From contig NZ_JAEDAJ010000006.1 of the NCBI RefSeq assembly GCF_016623465.1, positions 124,001 to 188,000 on the forward strand: a stretch of 64,000 nucleotides of DNA. The letters are read 5' to 3'. Numbering within the stretch: position 1 is the stretch's first letter; each line of letters begins with the position of its first letter. Position numbers and translations under genes: made by a program. Positions 36,632-44,450 of the stretch are shown here, piece after piece. Below the pieces are notes generated by a model, which did not search any database, had not been told where the DNA came from, and was given only the letters and a program-made list of their open reading frames with translations. The stretch comes from Brachybacterium halotolerans (GTDB taxonomy: Bacteria; Actinomycetota; Actinomycetes; Actinomycetales; Dermabacteraceae).

Positions 36632-36939
36632 CGATCTGCATCGGCTCCGAGCGCTTCGCGACCCAGAAGATCGCACGTGCCCGAGCAAGCGAAGTGCTCC
36701 GCAACCACTGTCCGCGCGAGCCGATCACGGGACGCGACGCCGACTTCGTTGCCGGCCTCTTCTGGTGCCATCCGCGCGCACGAGAGAAGGCGGGCCTCGG
36801 CGTCACGCACTTCGTCGTCTCGTGCTCTGTGCACGGACCCACTCTCAATCTGATGGCCGTCCGTCTGGACGGCACCCTCGAGGACTTTTCCATCAAGCAA
36901 GCCGTCGCAGCTGCAGCGGCCCTCACCAAGGAGAACTGA
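36628..36939 (+). CDS. DUF3223 (DCL-like) protein
   Basis: 103 residues fitting the DUF3223/DCL family: an F-A-T-Q-K segment near the start, then DADFVAGLFWCHPRAREKAG, GVTHFVVS and a terminal RLDGTLEDFSIKQAV. DCL proteins in plants act in plastid rRNA processing; the bacterial forms occur in plasmids and phages with unknown role. It overlaps both neighbours by a few bases (ATGA, then TGATG), so it is part of a tightly coupled operon. Confidence 0.65.
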   Translation: MTICIGSERFATQKIARARASEVLRNHCPREPITGRDADFVAGLFWCHPRAREKAGLGVTHFVVSCSVHGPTLNLMAVRLDGTLEDFSIKQAVAAAAALTKEN

Positions 36940-37265
36940 TGACCAAGACGACGTCGATGACGCGGATCGAGCAGATGGAGGCCCGTCGGCGGGAACTGGA
37001 CCGGCAGATCCGCGCCGCCAAGCGTGAAGCGGACAGGGCGGCGAAGAAGGCCGTCGAGGACGCGCGCCACGCCCTCGGCGAGGAGCTCGCTCTCGCGACG
37101 GGCGCGGACACCGTGGAGCTCATCGAACGCCTCCGCACCGTGCTGATGTCCGGACAGACCCTCGTCGGGATCCGCAGGGCCATCGGCACTGAGGCCCCCG
37201 GGCCGCCCAGCGCCGAGACGACCAACGAGGACGGTGATCTCGATGAGCAGCATGATGCAGCCTGA
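36939..37265 (+). CDS. Coiled-coil mobilization accessory protein
   Basis: 108 residues. Residues 5-45 form a strongly charged coiled coil (RIEQMEARRRELDRQIRAAKREADRAAKK) followed by a helical part with IERLRTVLMSG and an acidic tail. Such small proteins precede MobC/MobA in mobilizable plasmids, so a relaxosome role is suggested by position. AAGGAG precedes the ATG. No named family is recognised. Confidence 0.6.
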   Translation: MTKTTSMTRIEQMEARRRELDRQIRAAKREADRAAKKAVEDARHALGEELALATGADTVELIERLRTVLMSGQTLVGIRRAIGTEAPGPPSAETTNEDGDLDEQHDAA

Positions 37266-37923
37266 TCACTCAACGGATGCATCTCCCATCCGCCCGCAGG
37301 CCGCGCAGCGGCCGAGGACGGATCCAGCCGGTATGCAGGACGACATGAGCGCCAGCGATATGTCGGACAAGTACCCTGCTGGCTACCGACCGTACGCCGC
37401 CCCTGAATCTTTGGGCGGACGGTCACGCGGAGTCTCCGATCCCACCACCCCCAGGCAGCGCCGGGTGGGATCGGATACTGCGCGCCGGGATGACGCTCGC
37501 CCTACGAGTGTCATCCCGGGCACCGACGAGAACACGTCTATTCGACGTGTTCCTCGGCGCACCCGCGGTCCCGTCGGGCCCGCGCCCATGTCGGAGCGGA
37601 TCACCGTCAGGATGACCGCTGAAGAGAAGACCGCCGTCACCTCGCGCGCCGCAGTCCTGCGCGTCTCGCCGAGCACGTGGATGCGTGCTGCGCTGCTCGA
37701 TGCTCTCGACCAGCGCCGGGACACCGTCGCCGCGCTGGAGTCTGTGGCGGGTTCGGCGCCGGACCCCTATCTTGCGGCTGCTGTTGAGCAGCTGCGAAGG
37801 ACCGGCGTCAACCTCAACCAGGCCCTGCGCCGGGGAGCAGCCGTCGACGATGATCTCGTCCGCGAGGTGAAGACCTCCGTGGACGGAGTTCGTGCTGCAC
37901 TCGGGGACAGGACGGCCACATGA
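37243..37923 (+). CDS. mobC: MobC-like relaxosome accessory protein
   Basis: 226 residues from the ATG at 37243. Only the last ~112 residues, from ATG 37588 (MSERITVRMTAEEKTAV), look like a MobC/ribbon-helix-helix domain: SERITVRMT is the DNA-binding strand and VNLNQALRR near the end matches the MobC LNQ-type motif. The first 115 residues are low-complexity and are encoded by DNA folding into four strong hairpins, so translation may really start at 37588. MobC helps the relaxase open oriT. It overlaps mobA by 4 bp. Confidence 0.65.
   Translation: MSSMMQPDHSTDASPIRPQAAQRPRTDPAGMQDDMSASDMSDKYPAGYRPYAAPESLGGRSRGVSDPTTPRQRRVGSDTARRDDARPTSVIPGTDENTSIRRVPRRTRGPVGPAPMSERITVRMTAEEKTAVTSRAAVLRVSPSTWMRAALLDALDQRRDTVAALESVAGSAPDPYLAAAVEQLRRTGVNLNQALRRGAAVDDDLVREVKTSVDGVRAALGDRTAT
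37388..37552. other. Candidate oriT: four consecutive hairpins
   Basis: Four inverted repeats follow each other: 37388-37424 (GACCGT/ACGGTC with CCGCCC/GGGCGG), 37435-37475 (perfect 12-bp arms TCCGATCCCACC), 37485-37519 (10-bp arms CCGGGATGAC extended inward by CTCG/CGAG, loop CCTA) and 37530-37552 (GAACACGTC/GACGTGTTC, 5-nt loop). They lie directly before the MobC domain and relaxase, where oriT is found in most mobilizable plasmids. The nic site cannot be located from sequence alone. Confidence 0.6.
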
Positions 37924-39122
37924 GCACGATCAACGTCCGGCCGTCGAAGGACGCCGTCGCGTCGGTCCGCTACGTCCTCCATGGGCACGACGGGAAGCAG
38001 GGCAACCGCGCCTCCGCTTTCGCGATCTCGGTGTCCGGGGATCCCGACGCCGGCCCCGACGAGTTCGCCACCCGTGCCCTCGGCTTCGCGCAGGCGAAGG
38101 GTCGCAAGAACCAACTTCAGTCCTACGTGCTCGCCTTCCACCCCGACGAGTTCGACGTGACGGACATGCAGGACATGGAGCGCATCCGGGACGTCGCAGT
38201 GAAGCTCGTCGAGCGGATGCACTCGGCGGACTACCTGATCGCGGTGCACGCGGACTCGGCCGGCGGTCACGGGCACGCGCACATCCTCGTGACGAACCAC
38301 GACAACCTCACCGGCGGGTCGTTGCAGAGATACACGTCCTGGAAGAACGGCTTGCATCAGTTGAACGACGACCTCATGAGGGAGGAAGGACTTCGCGTGC
38401 TCCCGGCCCCGGTGCGTCCGAAGCCCGATTGGGAGCTTCGTCGGGAGGACTTCGAGCCGGCCGGCTTCGAGCAGATCCTCGGCGACAAGATCTACGCCGC
38501 TCTCGAGGACCCGCGATCAATCGACCGCGGCGCATTCGAGAAGGTGCTCGCCGAGCACGACGTGACCCTCGCGGTGACCGACCGCGACGGATGGAGCTAC
38601 AGGATGCGCCGCGAGGACAACCAGAAGCTCGGGCGCAAGAAGGCATCGCGCCTGTCGCCCGAGTTCACGGCCGAGGGCGCCCAGACCATCTTGGATATCC
38701 ATGCGCAGCGCGCGCAGAAAGCAGGGCAGGACAGTGAGACTCGCGGACAAGCTCGAGCGAGAGCAGCAGACTACGGCGACATTGGAGGACTTGACCTCGA
38801 GGCTCCCCGCCGTCGAGCAGCAGCTCACCGTACTGACGGAGGCAGTGAAGGAACTTCGACAGTTCGAGAAAATCTCGGATCAGGAGCTCTCGAAGCAGCT
38901 CGATCGCGCGCATCAGCAGGTCCTGTCATCGATCACGTCGCGCTCCGAGAGCATGCCCGATGGGTCGAGGAGGATCGACTCCGTCGAGAGCAGGCTGAGC
39001 GAGATCGAGCGGACGCTCAGCGCGCTCGCGAACTCGATCGACGGGCAGAAGCTCGCCGCTTCCACGAGGTCGCTGCAGACGACCACGATCGAGCTGAAGA
39101 GGATCGCGAGTTCGGCGACTGA
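37920..39122 (+). CDS. mobA: MobA/VirD2-type relaxase
   Basis: 400 residues. The N-terminal relaxase domain has the metal-binding three-His motif HADSAGGHGHAHI near residues 110-122, preceded by YVLAFHPDEF. The catalytic Tyr is expected in the N-terminal part (YVLHGHDGKQGN near residue 18 is a candidate). The C-terminal third is Arg/Glu/Ala-rich coiled coil. Relaxases nick oriT and pilot the strand into the recipient. Over its last ~390 bp a second gene is read in another frame. Confidence 0.85.
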   Translation: MSTINVRPSKDAVASVRYVLHGHDGKQGNRASAFAISVSGDPDAGPDEFATRALGFAQAKGRKNQLQSYVLAFHPDEFDVTDMQDMERIRDVAVKLVERMHSADYLIAVHADSAGGHGHAHILVTNHDNLTGGSLQRYTSWKNGLHQLNDDLMREEGLRVLPAPVRPKPDWELRREDFEPAGFEQILGDKIYAALEDPRSIDRGAFEKVLAEHDVTLAVTDRDGWSYRMRREDNQKLGRKKASRLSPEFTAEGAQTILDIHAQRAQKAGQDSETRGQARARAADYGDIGGLDLEAPRRRAAAHRTDGGSEGTSTVRENLGSGALEAARSRASAGPVIDHVALREHARWVEEDRLRREQAERDRADAQRARELDRRAEARRFHEVAADDHDRAEEDREFGD

Positions 39123-39564
39123 TGCTGTCGACGGCCACGCCGCCAAGGTGCAGCGGGCTCTGAACCAGTCGGGACAAGCCATCCTGGCGACCAGAGATCT
39201 CGCGCTTGAGTCGATCCGCGCTGCGGGGTCGGCCGCCTCCGGCGAGGTCTCCTCTCATCTCGAAGAGTCCGTCGAGAAGGCCGATCGCGTGCTCGCGACG
39301 GCAGAGCGTCTGCAGCACCGCGTCACCGCGGCGTTGGCCGGGCGGCTTGCGATCGCCGTTACGCCCTTCGCGGTGACTTTGCTGATGTTCTTCTGCACGG
39401 CCTGGTCCGTCATCCATGCCTACCAGTGGGTCTTCGAGATGGATCACGTCCTGTGGCTCCGGATCGTCACCGGCATCGCGCTCACGGGGGCGGTAGCGGG
39501 TGCGCTGGCAGGGCTGTGGTGGCTAGCCCTTCAGGCCAGACGAGTGCTGATGCGCTCTCGGTAG
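38734..39564 (+). CDS. Coiled-coil membrane protein overlapping mobA (MbeB-like position)
   Basis: 276 residues from the GTG at 38734, which has AGGA just upstream; ATG 38701 is an alternative. The first ~389 bp lie inside mobA in the +2 frame. The protein has long coiled-coil stretches (LEREQQTTATLEDLTSRL, later VESRLSEIERTLSALA) and two C-terminal membrane helices (IAVTPFAVTLLMFFCTAW and IVTGIALTGAVAGALAGLWW). Mobilization genes nested in a relaxase gene are known from ColE1-type plasmids (mbeB in mbeA); homology is not shown here. It may tether the relaxosome to the membrane. Confidence 0.7.
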   Translation: MRLADKLEREQQTTATLEDLTSRLPAVEQQLTVLTEAVKELRQFEKISDQELSKQLDRAHQQVLSSITSRSESMPDGSRRIDSVESRLSEIERTLSALANSIDGQKLAASTRSLQTTTIELKRIASSATDAVDGHAAKVQRALNQSGQAILATRDLALESIRAAGSAASGEVSSHLEESVEKADRVLATAERLQHRVTAALAGRLAIAVTPFAVTLLMFFCTAWSVIHAYQWVFEMDHVLWLRIVTGIALTGAVAGALAGLWWLALQARRVLMRSR

Positions 39565-39752
39565 CGGTTGGTACCTACACGAGCGGCACCGCCCTGTGCG
39601 CATCGTTCCAAGTGGAGGGGCAGTGGGACGGGCTCTGACCTAGACGCTCTTGCTGCCCCTTCCTTCGTCACAGGACCCGCGGTCCGAGAGCACGACGACC
39701 ACTTTCAAGGCGATGAGCCGACAGATCCGTACTCAGCATGGGAGATGCGTCA

Positions 39753-40337
39753 ATGATCTTCGGGTACACCCGCACAACGACACGGGACAAGCAGCACGAA
39801 GCTCTTCAGCGCGACGCATTGAAGACAGCAGGGGTGTCCGAGGGACAGATCTACAGCGACCAGATCTCAGGGGCCCGGAAGACCGCGAGCAGGGCGGGGT
39901 GGTCGGCCCTCGAAGGGCAACTCCGAGCCGGCGACGAGCTGGTCGTGTGGAGGATCGACCGCATCGGACGTTCGATGATTGACGTCATCACATCGGTGGA
40001 CGAGCTCCTCGAGCGCGGAGTGATCGTGCGGTCGCTGTCCGACGGGATCGACCCGTCCACGTCCGAGGGCCGTCTGATGCTCAAGCTCATGGCAGTCCTC
40101 GCCGAGTACGAGCGGGAGCTCATCAGGGAAAGTGTCAACGCGGGGGTCGACGCAGCTCGCGCCCGCGGTGTGAAGTTCGGACGACCGGCGCCTGATCCCG
40201 AGGAGGCCGCTCGGAAGGTCCGCGTCGTTCAGTACCTCGTCCGCGAGGAGGGCTTCACGGTTGCGAAGGCAGCGGCTGAGGTCGGCTGGTCACGAGCTAC
40301 CTACTATCGGCACAAGGGCTCTCATCATCTGGTGTAG
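39753..40337 (+). CDS. Small serine recombinase, Thr at the catalytic Ser position
   Basis: 194 residues of resolvase/invertase type. WRIDRIGRSMIDVI, the MLKLMAVLAEYERELIRES helix and the C-terminal HTH (FTVAKAAAEVGWSRATYYRH) are all present. The N-terminal active-site motif, normally YxRVS, reads GYTRTTTRDKQ: ACG (Thr) stands where the nucleophilic Ser is expected. It may be inactive, bind DNA only, or use Thr. The ATG at 39753 starts directly at the family N-terminus. Confidence 0.75.
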   Translation: MIFGYTRTTTRDKQHEALQRDALKTAGVSEGQIYSDQISGARKTASRAGWSALEGQLRAGDELVVWRIDRIGRSMIDVITSVDELLERGVIVRSLSDGIDPSTSEGRLMLKLMAVLAEYERELIRESVNAGVDAARARGVKFGRPAPDPEEAARKVRVVQYLVREEGFTVAKAAAEVGWSRATYYRHKGSHHLV

Positions 40338-40951
40338 TGCTTGAGATAGAGAGCAAGATCGCGCACGTCTCGGAGCTGGTCCTCGATTGACGAATCGAGG
40401 TCAATCGTCCTCCCTCGCAACCGGAACGCTCTGCTCTGGCAGCGCGAGCACCAGTCACGTTCCATTACCTCGTCAGCGAGAAGGGGCCGACCATAGACGT
40501 ACCCTGCCGTCACCGCGTGCGACCCCTCGAACCCCGGGAGCGAAGCGGACTCCCGCGCAGGCTCCACCACCTGGCACCCCCAGTGAGTTCCCCAGTGCTT
40601 GAGCTGTCCGGTGCCTCCCCGGCTGTCAACGACTTCGCTCGCGGGCTTCTGAACGCAGTACGACTCGGGCTCGCCGAGCACTCCGACGCAGATGAAGTGT
40701 TTGGCGGGGTCCGCCGGTCGATCACACCGCGCACACCACGTCGAACCGCGGAACCTCTGAGCCTCCGTGAGAGCCTCGCTCAGTTGGTCCTCACGGGGAG
40801 CGTCGCCCGCGACGACACCCGGACTCCACCCATCGATCGTGAGTCGTTTCCAGGCGCGATCAACCGGTGCCCACCGCAGAGGTCCGCTCCCCGGGTGCTC
40901 CAGGACCACCGCGTAGAACTCCGAGAAGACTTCAAGGGAATCATGAGCCAT
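40325..40951 (-). CDS. Hypothetical protein with two CxxC pairs
   Basis: 208 residues, no recognised family. WCARCDRPADPAKHFICVG near residue 92 and WCSRCQSRA near residue 167 form a likely zinc site. GAGAGT lies 6 nt before the ATG, resembling the window's leaderless promoters. Its 3' end overlaps the converging recombinase gene by 13 bp. Function unknown. Confidence 0.6.
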   Translation of the reverse strand: MAHDSLEVFSEFYAVVLEHPGSGPLRWAPVDRAWKRLTIDGWSPGVVAGDAPREDQLSEALTEAQRFRGSTWCARCDRPADPAKHFICVGVLGEPESYCVQKPASEVVDSRGGTGQLKHWGTHWGCQVVEPARESASLPGFEGSHAVTAGYVYGRPLLADEVMERDWCSRCQSRAFRLRGRTIDLDSSIEDQLRDVRDLALYLKHYTR

Positions 40952-40974
40952 GTGGGCACTCTCGCACGGATGCG

Positions 40975-41093
40975 TGTCTCATAAACCCTCTCAGCCCTGA
41001 GGCTTGCAGATGAGACACCGATCCGTGGTCAGCGTGTGCTTGACCGGCGCTCCAGTTCCGCGTCTCGTATAGGTGATGTCTATGAGACATCAC
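40975..41093. promoter_or_regulatory. Recombinase-site-like cluster of ATGAGACA motifs
   Basis: The octamer ATGAGACA occurs inverted at 40975-40982 and direct at 41010-41017 and 41082-41089. The last lies in a perfect dyad GTGATGTCT-ATG-AGACATCAC (41073-41093). It sits between two serine recombinase genes, so it could be a resolvase binding (res-type) site or an operator. The rest of the 608-bp gap 40952-41559 holds an antidote-like remnant and the promoter of the next gene. Confidence 0.4.
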
Positions 41094-41133
41094 AGACGTC
41101 GTGCGGGGCGGGCTGGGTAGACAGCCTTGCTCC

Positions 41134-41352
41134 TCAGCCGCGCTCAGGATCCACATCGGGCTCAGACGCAGTCGAGCTTGATGACATCCATGGCGAATGG
41201 GCGACAATGCTTATCGCGTCGCGGACGGAACCCGGGGCAACGTTCTCGTCCTCGATCGCTGTCTCGAGCATGGCGATCACGTCCGCAGTGCTTCGGAAGT
41301 AGTCCGACGGGGCGAACGGTGCGGTTGTGCCTTCCAGTGCCAATGTCCCGGA
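41134..41352 (-). pseudogene. Remnant of an addiction-module antidote (HigA-type)
   Basis: On the minus strand the frame reads PFAPSDYFRSTADVIAMLETAIEDE and continues to DAISIVAHSPWM. This resembles the N-terminus of the "probable addiction module antidote" family, in which a PFD-x-A-x-YL segment is followed by IAAYLEAALE and IARARGM. The HTH that should follow is missing: the sequence turns into a Ser-rich tail and stops. No start codon or partner toxin is clear. A weak, family-level resemblance. Confidence 0.3.
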
Positions 41353-41559
41353 CTCCTTCGCAGCTCGGCGGTGCGTGCCGCCGTGCGTGATTGTACGCAC
41401 ACTGCCGCCCCGTCGGCGTAATGTAACTTTGGGGTGTACCCCAACGAGACACCCGGCGTCCGTAGCGCCCGCAGTTCCCAATGGGGTCCATGCGAGCAGT
41501 TCTGAGGCACATGTGTAGCGGTCCTAGCGCCGACCACCTCAATGGGACAAAATCGCCCC

Positions 41560-42168
41560 ATGCCAACCACGCAGCGCGTCGCCTACGTCCGAGTCTCCTC
41601 CGCCGGCCAGAACCTCGACCGGCAGATTGAAGCCGTCGGCCCCGTCGACAAGATCTACCGCGAGGTGCAGTCCGCCGCGTCGGCGTCCGCGCGCCCGCAG
41701 CTGCGCGAGGCCCTGGACTACGTCCGCGAGGGCGACACTCTCGTCGTCGCATCCATCGACCGTCTCGCCCGCTCCCTGCGCGACATGCTCGGCATCATGG
41801 AGGAGCTCGAGACGAAGGGCGTGACCGTCCAGTTCGCGACCCAGGGCCTCACGATCCGCCCCGACGGCGGCGACCTCACCACCCGCCTCGTGCTGCACAT
41901 CATCGCGGCCGTCGCGCAGTCCGAGCGGGAGATGATCCGGGAGCGCCAGGCCGAGGGCATCGCGGTCGCCAAGTCGCGACCTGGCACCTACCCGGGCCGG
42001 AAGCCGCTGCTGGACGCCCAGCAGATCGCCGAGGTGCGGAAACGCGCAGCGGCGGGCGTGCCGAAGACGAAGATCGCCCGCGACTATGGCGTGAGCCGAC
42101 AGACGCTCTACCGGCACCTCAAGGACAGCCACGAGGGCGGGAGCGTCAACGTACCAACCGGTTCCTGA
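41560..42168 (+). CDS. Small serine recombinase (resolvase/invertase)
   Basis: 202 residues with an intact catalytic domain: AYVRVSSAGQNLDRQ holds the nucleophilic Ser, ASIDRLARSLRDML the Arg pair, and IIAAVAQSEREMIRERQAEGI the E helix. A short C-terminal HTH (VPKTKIARDYGVSRQTLYRHL) binds DNA. Such enzymes resolve multimers or invert segments. CAAAAT at 41548-41553 is 6 nt before the ATG. Base use is GC-rich like the host, unlike the nearby cargo. Confidence 0.9.
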   Translation: MPTTQRVAYVRVSSAGQNLDRQIEAVGPVDKIYREVQSAASASARPQLREALDYVREGDTLVVASIDRLARSLRDMLGIMEELETKGVTVQFATQGLTIRPDGGDLTTRLVLHIIAAVAQSEREMIRERQAEGIAVAKSRPGTYPGRKPLLDAQQIAEVRKRAAAGVPKTKIARDYGVSRQTLYRHLKDSHEGGSVNVPTGS

Positions 42169-42261
42169 TTTCGCGGGGGATGTGGTCTCTGTTCGGTCTC
42201 GGCGTGTCTCGTTTCGATTACTCGCACGCGGGATGTGCGTCGGCCGGGTTACCTTCCGGTC

Positions 42262-42786
42262 ATGTCTCCCCGTCGGCCGCGCCCTATTGCCCTTGCTGTT
42301 CCCGTCGTGCTCAGCTTCGGGCTGGCACTTTCGGGCTGTGACGCTAGTTCCGCAGACGCGTCGGCTTCGGACGCCGCGACGACGGCTGCGGAGGCTTCGG
42401 CGACGCCTGATGAGCTGACAGACCTGACGGTCTTCATGTACGAGAAGGAACCGCTGTCGGTGTTCACGCGGGACCAGCTGGTATGTAAGCCGTACGGGAA
42501 GACCACGGAGGGGATCCAGGCGGCGGCGACGCTGCCGACGGTGCAGATCCTTGATGGTGATGGTCGTGCTCTGGCGAAGCAGGAAGTGGCCGGCGACGGG
42601 CCGATCCTTGGTGGTGAGTGCCAGATCTTCGAGAAGTTCCTCGACGTTCCGGTGCGCGACTCGTATCAGGTCGTCCTCGAGGGTGAGACGGAAGACGGTG
42701 ACGCGTACCGGTATGAGGGGGCGTTAGATTTCGACCGTGGGAAGTACGAGGACGGGTTCACGCAGGGCTACAAGTTCCACCTTTAG
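42262..42786 (+). CDS. Predicted lipoprotein
   Basis: 174 residues. A basic start (MSPRRPRP), a hydrophobic core and the lipobox LALSGC are followed by a Ser/Ala/Thr-rich tether and a beta-rich domain with two further cysteines (LVCKPYGK and GGECQIF). No family recognised. TACCTT at 42250-42255 is exactly 6 nt before the ATG. It may be a surface factor such as an exclusion or adhesion protein. Confidence 0.75.
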   Translation: MSPRRPRPIALAVPVVLSFGLALSGCDASSADASASDAATTAAEASATPDELTDLTVFMYEKEPLSVFTRDQLVCKPYGKTTEGIQAAATLPTVQILDGDGRALAKQEVAGDGPILGGECQIFEKFLDVPVRDSYQVVLEGETEDGDAYRYEGALDFDRGKYEDGFTQGYKFHL

Positions 42787-42801
42787 TGAGGGGCGGGAAC
42801 G

Positions 42802-42978
42802 GTGCTGAGACGGGATCAGGAACGTCGGATCGTTCGACAGATGCGGGCAGATGCTGCTCTCGCTGCGTCCTCGGAAGACCTCGCGTCGGAGTACGTGGCG
42901 CTCGCGTGGGATCTGTTCGAGGTGCAGGTGCCTCCCGATGACGCGCGCCTCGCTGTTGCTCGCCATTTCTCCTCCTGA
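42802..42978 (+). CDS. 58-residue hypothetical protein
   Basis: A short frame starting at GTG 42802 with GAGGGGCGG upstream. It encodes a charged helical protein (RRDQERRIVRQMRADAALAASSEDLASEYVALAWDLF). It lies 15 bp after the lipoprotein stop and 17 bp before the next gene, so it fills an operon slot neatly. No family recognised. Confidence 0.5.
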   Translation: MLRRDQERRIVRQMRADAALAASSEDLASEYVALAWDLFEVQVPPDDARLAVARHFSS

Positions 42979-42995
42979 ACTCTGAGGTCTAGACG

Positions 42996-43658
42996 ATGAA
43001 TCCTGGGGACTCCACGACTGACTGGTTGTCGGTGATCGCTGCTGCTGTCGGCGCCGCAGCGGCACTATTGACGTCTCTGCTCACGGTGGGGCTGCTGATC
43101 GCTGCGATCGTGGCGGGTGTCGCCGCTGTACGAACACTGCGGCAGATGCGTACCGACTCGAGGGCGCAGTCCCGGCCGTATGTGTATGTGCAGGTTGTGC
43201 CGTCGCTCGCGCATGGCGAGGACGTGTGGGACGTGTTCCTGGAAAACGGTGGGAGGAGCGTCGCGCGGAACGTGACGGTCCGTCTGGGTCACCCGTGGCC
43301 GTCTCGAGGTGACAGCGACCAGGTCACGGCTGGGATCCGCGCCCTGTTTGAGACACCGCAGACGCTCGCGCCCGGACAGCGCCTCCGCACGTACTGGTAC
43401 ATGCCCGCGGACCCGAAGGCGGACCCTGCTCACGAGCAGGGGGTCCGAGACGCGGTCGCGACGGTGTCGTACTACGGGCAGGAGACGAGCAGGAAGCCGT
43501 TCGTGGAGGAATACCAGCTGCGGACGACGAACATCGGCCTCACTCCGGTCCCAGCTGACGGGTTCAATCCGCCCGACAAGTGGGCCGAGAGTGATCGGTC
43601 GAAGTTCTACAGCGTGCTGCAGACGATCGCCCGACACGTCGGGGAGCTGCGGCGCTAG
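42996..43658 (+). CDS. Hypothetical membrane-anchored protein
   Basis: 220 residues. One long or two short hydrophobic segments at residues 12-44 (VIAAAVGAAAALLTSLLTVGLLIAAIVAG) are followed by a predicted cytoplasmic beta-rich domain (RPYVYVQVVPS, VFLENGGRSVARNVTVRL) of the kind seen in uncharacterised actinobacterial and phage proteins. Probably the last gene of the lipoprotein operon. Function unknown. Confidence 0.65.
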   Translation: MNPGDSTTDWLSVIAAAVGAAAALLTSLLTVGLLIAAIVAGVAAVRTLRQMRTDSRAQSRPYVYVQVVPSLAHGEDVWDVFLENGGRSVARNVTVRLGHPWPSRGDSDQVTAGIRALFETPQTLAPGQRLRTYWYMPADPKADPAHEQGVRDAVATVSYYGQETSRKPFVEEYQLRTTNIGLTPVPADGFNPPDKWAESDRSKFYSVLQTIARHVGELRR

Positions 43659-43770
43659 TCATGCATCGGACGGCCCGCCTCAACGATTCCTTTCGCCAAC
43701 CATCACGCTGCCTCCGCGAGTTAGGAGACACGCCCTAGCTGGACGCACCGCACGGGGCTCACTTCACGGT

Positions 43771-43935
43771 TCACTGTCCCGGCCCTTGGCCGGGAAGGCG
43801 CCGGCGTGGATGACTACCACCGCCGCGCGCGGCCCTCTCGGCAGCGATCCACACGGACGGGTCGGCCAGAACGGCCAATTCGTCATCAGTGAGTTCGTCG
43901 TTGTCCGCATCGTCGGTCTGCGCGTTGTCATCCAC
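43771..43935 (-). CDS. Small acidic hypothetical protein
   Basis: A possible 54-residue product from GTG 43935, with GGGGCAGG upstream. It is Asp-rich at the start (DDNAQTDDADNDELTDDELAVL) and basic and Gly/Pro-rich at the end. Weak support; it could be a chance frame. Confidence 0.35.
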   Translation of the reverse strand: MDDNAQTDDADNDELTDDELAVLADPSVWIAAERAARGGGSHPRRRLPGQGPGQ

Positions 43936-43999
43936 GGCATGATCCTGCCCCCGGGTCAGACTCGCCCGCAACCGGATTCAATGACCCGTCGCCGTCCGC

Positions 44000-44308
44000 T
44001 CAGGTGCCCTCGCACGACTCAGCTCTGCGCCGTCCGTCGACGTCAGCCGGTTGCCGCACCGCGCCCGGAGTGTCCCCGAGGCACCCGAGCACGCGCCGGT
44101 GACCGCACTGCCGGCAGATCCCGGTGCGGTGCCCGCCCATCAGGGTGTCGCGTCGGCAGGCGCAGGCGAGCCAGCCGATCATGTTCTCGGCCGTGCCGCA
44201 GAGCGAACACGGCGTCGGGCGCTGCTCGGCCCAGCCGGCCTCGGTGCGCGTCAGCGGCAAGATGAGCTTCTTCCCGTCGTACTCGCTGATCGTCTCCCCC
44301 ATCGTCAT
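44000..44308 (-). CDS. Small zinc-ribbon-like protein
   Basis: About 102 residues with CSLCG, a CAC segment and CRQCGHRRVLGC, giving several cysteine pairs and a His-rich stretch typical of zinc-binding. The ATG at 44306-44308 follows GGAG at about 14 nt; ATG 44302 is an alternative. The function is unknown. The gene starts just downstream of a strong palindromic terminator. Confidence 0.5.
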   Translation of the reverse strand: MTMGETISEYDGKKLILPLTRTEAGWAEQRPTPCSLCGTAENMIGWLACACRRDTLMGGHRTGICRQCGHRRVLGCLGDTPGAVRQPADVDGRRRAESCEGT

Positions 44309-44349
44309 GGGGCCAGTGTGCTCCTGCGGACGGGCGATCGACCAGAGCA

Positions 44350-44381
44350 AAGGCCCCGAGGGAACGTTCCCTCGGGGCCTT
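44350..44381. terminator. Perfect 32-bp palindromic terminator
   Basis: AAGGCCCCGAGGGAA (44350-44364) pairs fully with TTCCCTCGGGGCCTT (44367-44381) around a central CG. It ends in CTT and is followed by a TTC. It separates minus-strand genes and would stop transcription of the 73-residue gene at 44451-44672. Confidence 0.8.
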
Positions 44382-44450
44382 CGTGCTTGCTGGGCTCGCG
44401 GCCTATCGGGCCGCGATCTTCGACGTCTTGGCGGAGGTCTTCGTGAGAGG

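Noticed and set aside
41162-41752. Minus-strand frame of 196 codons
   Set aside because: Antisense to the start of the recombinase gene and rich in Arg/Gly; no motif.
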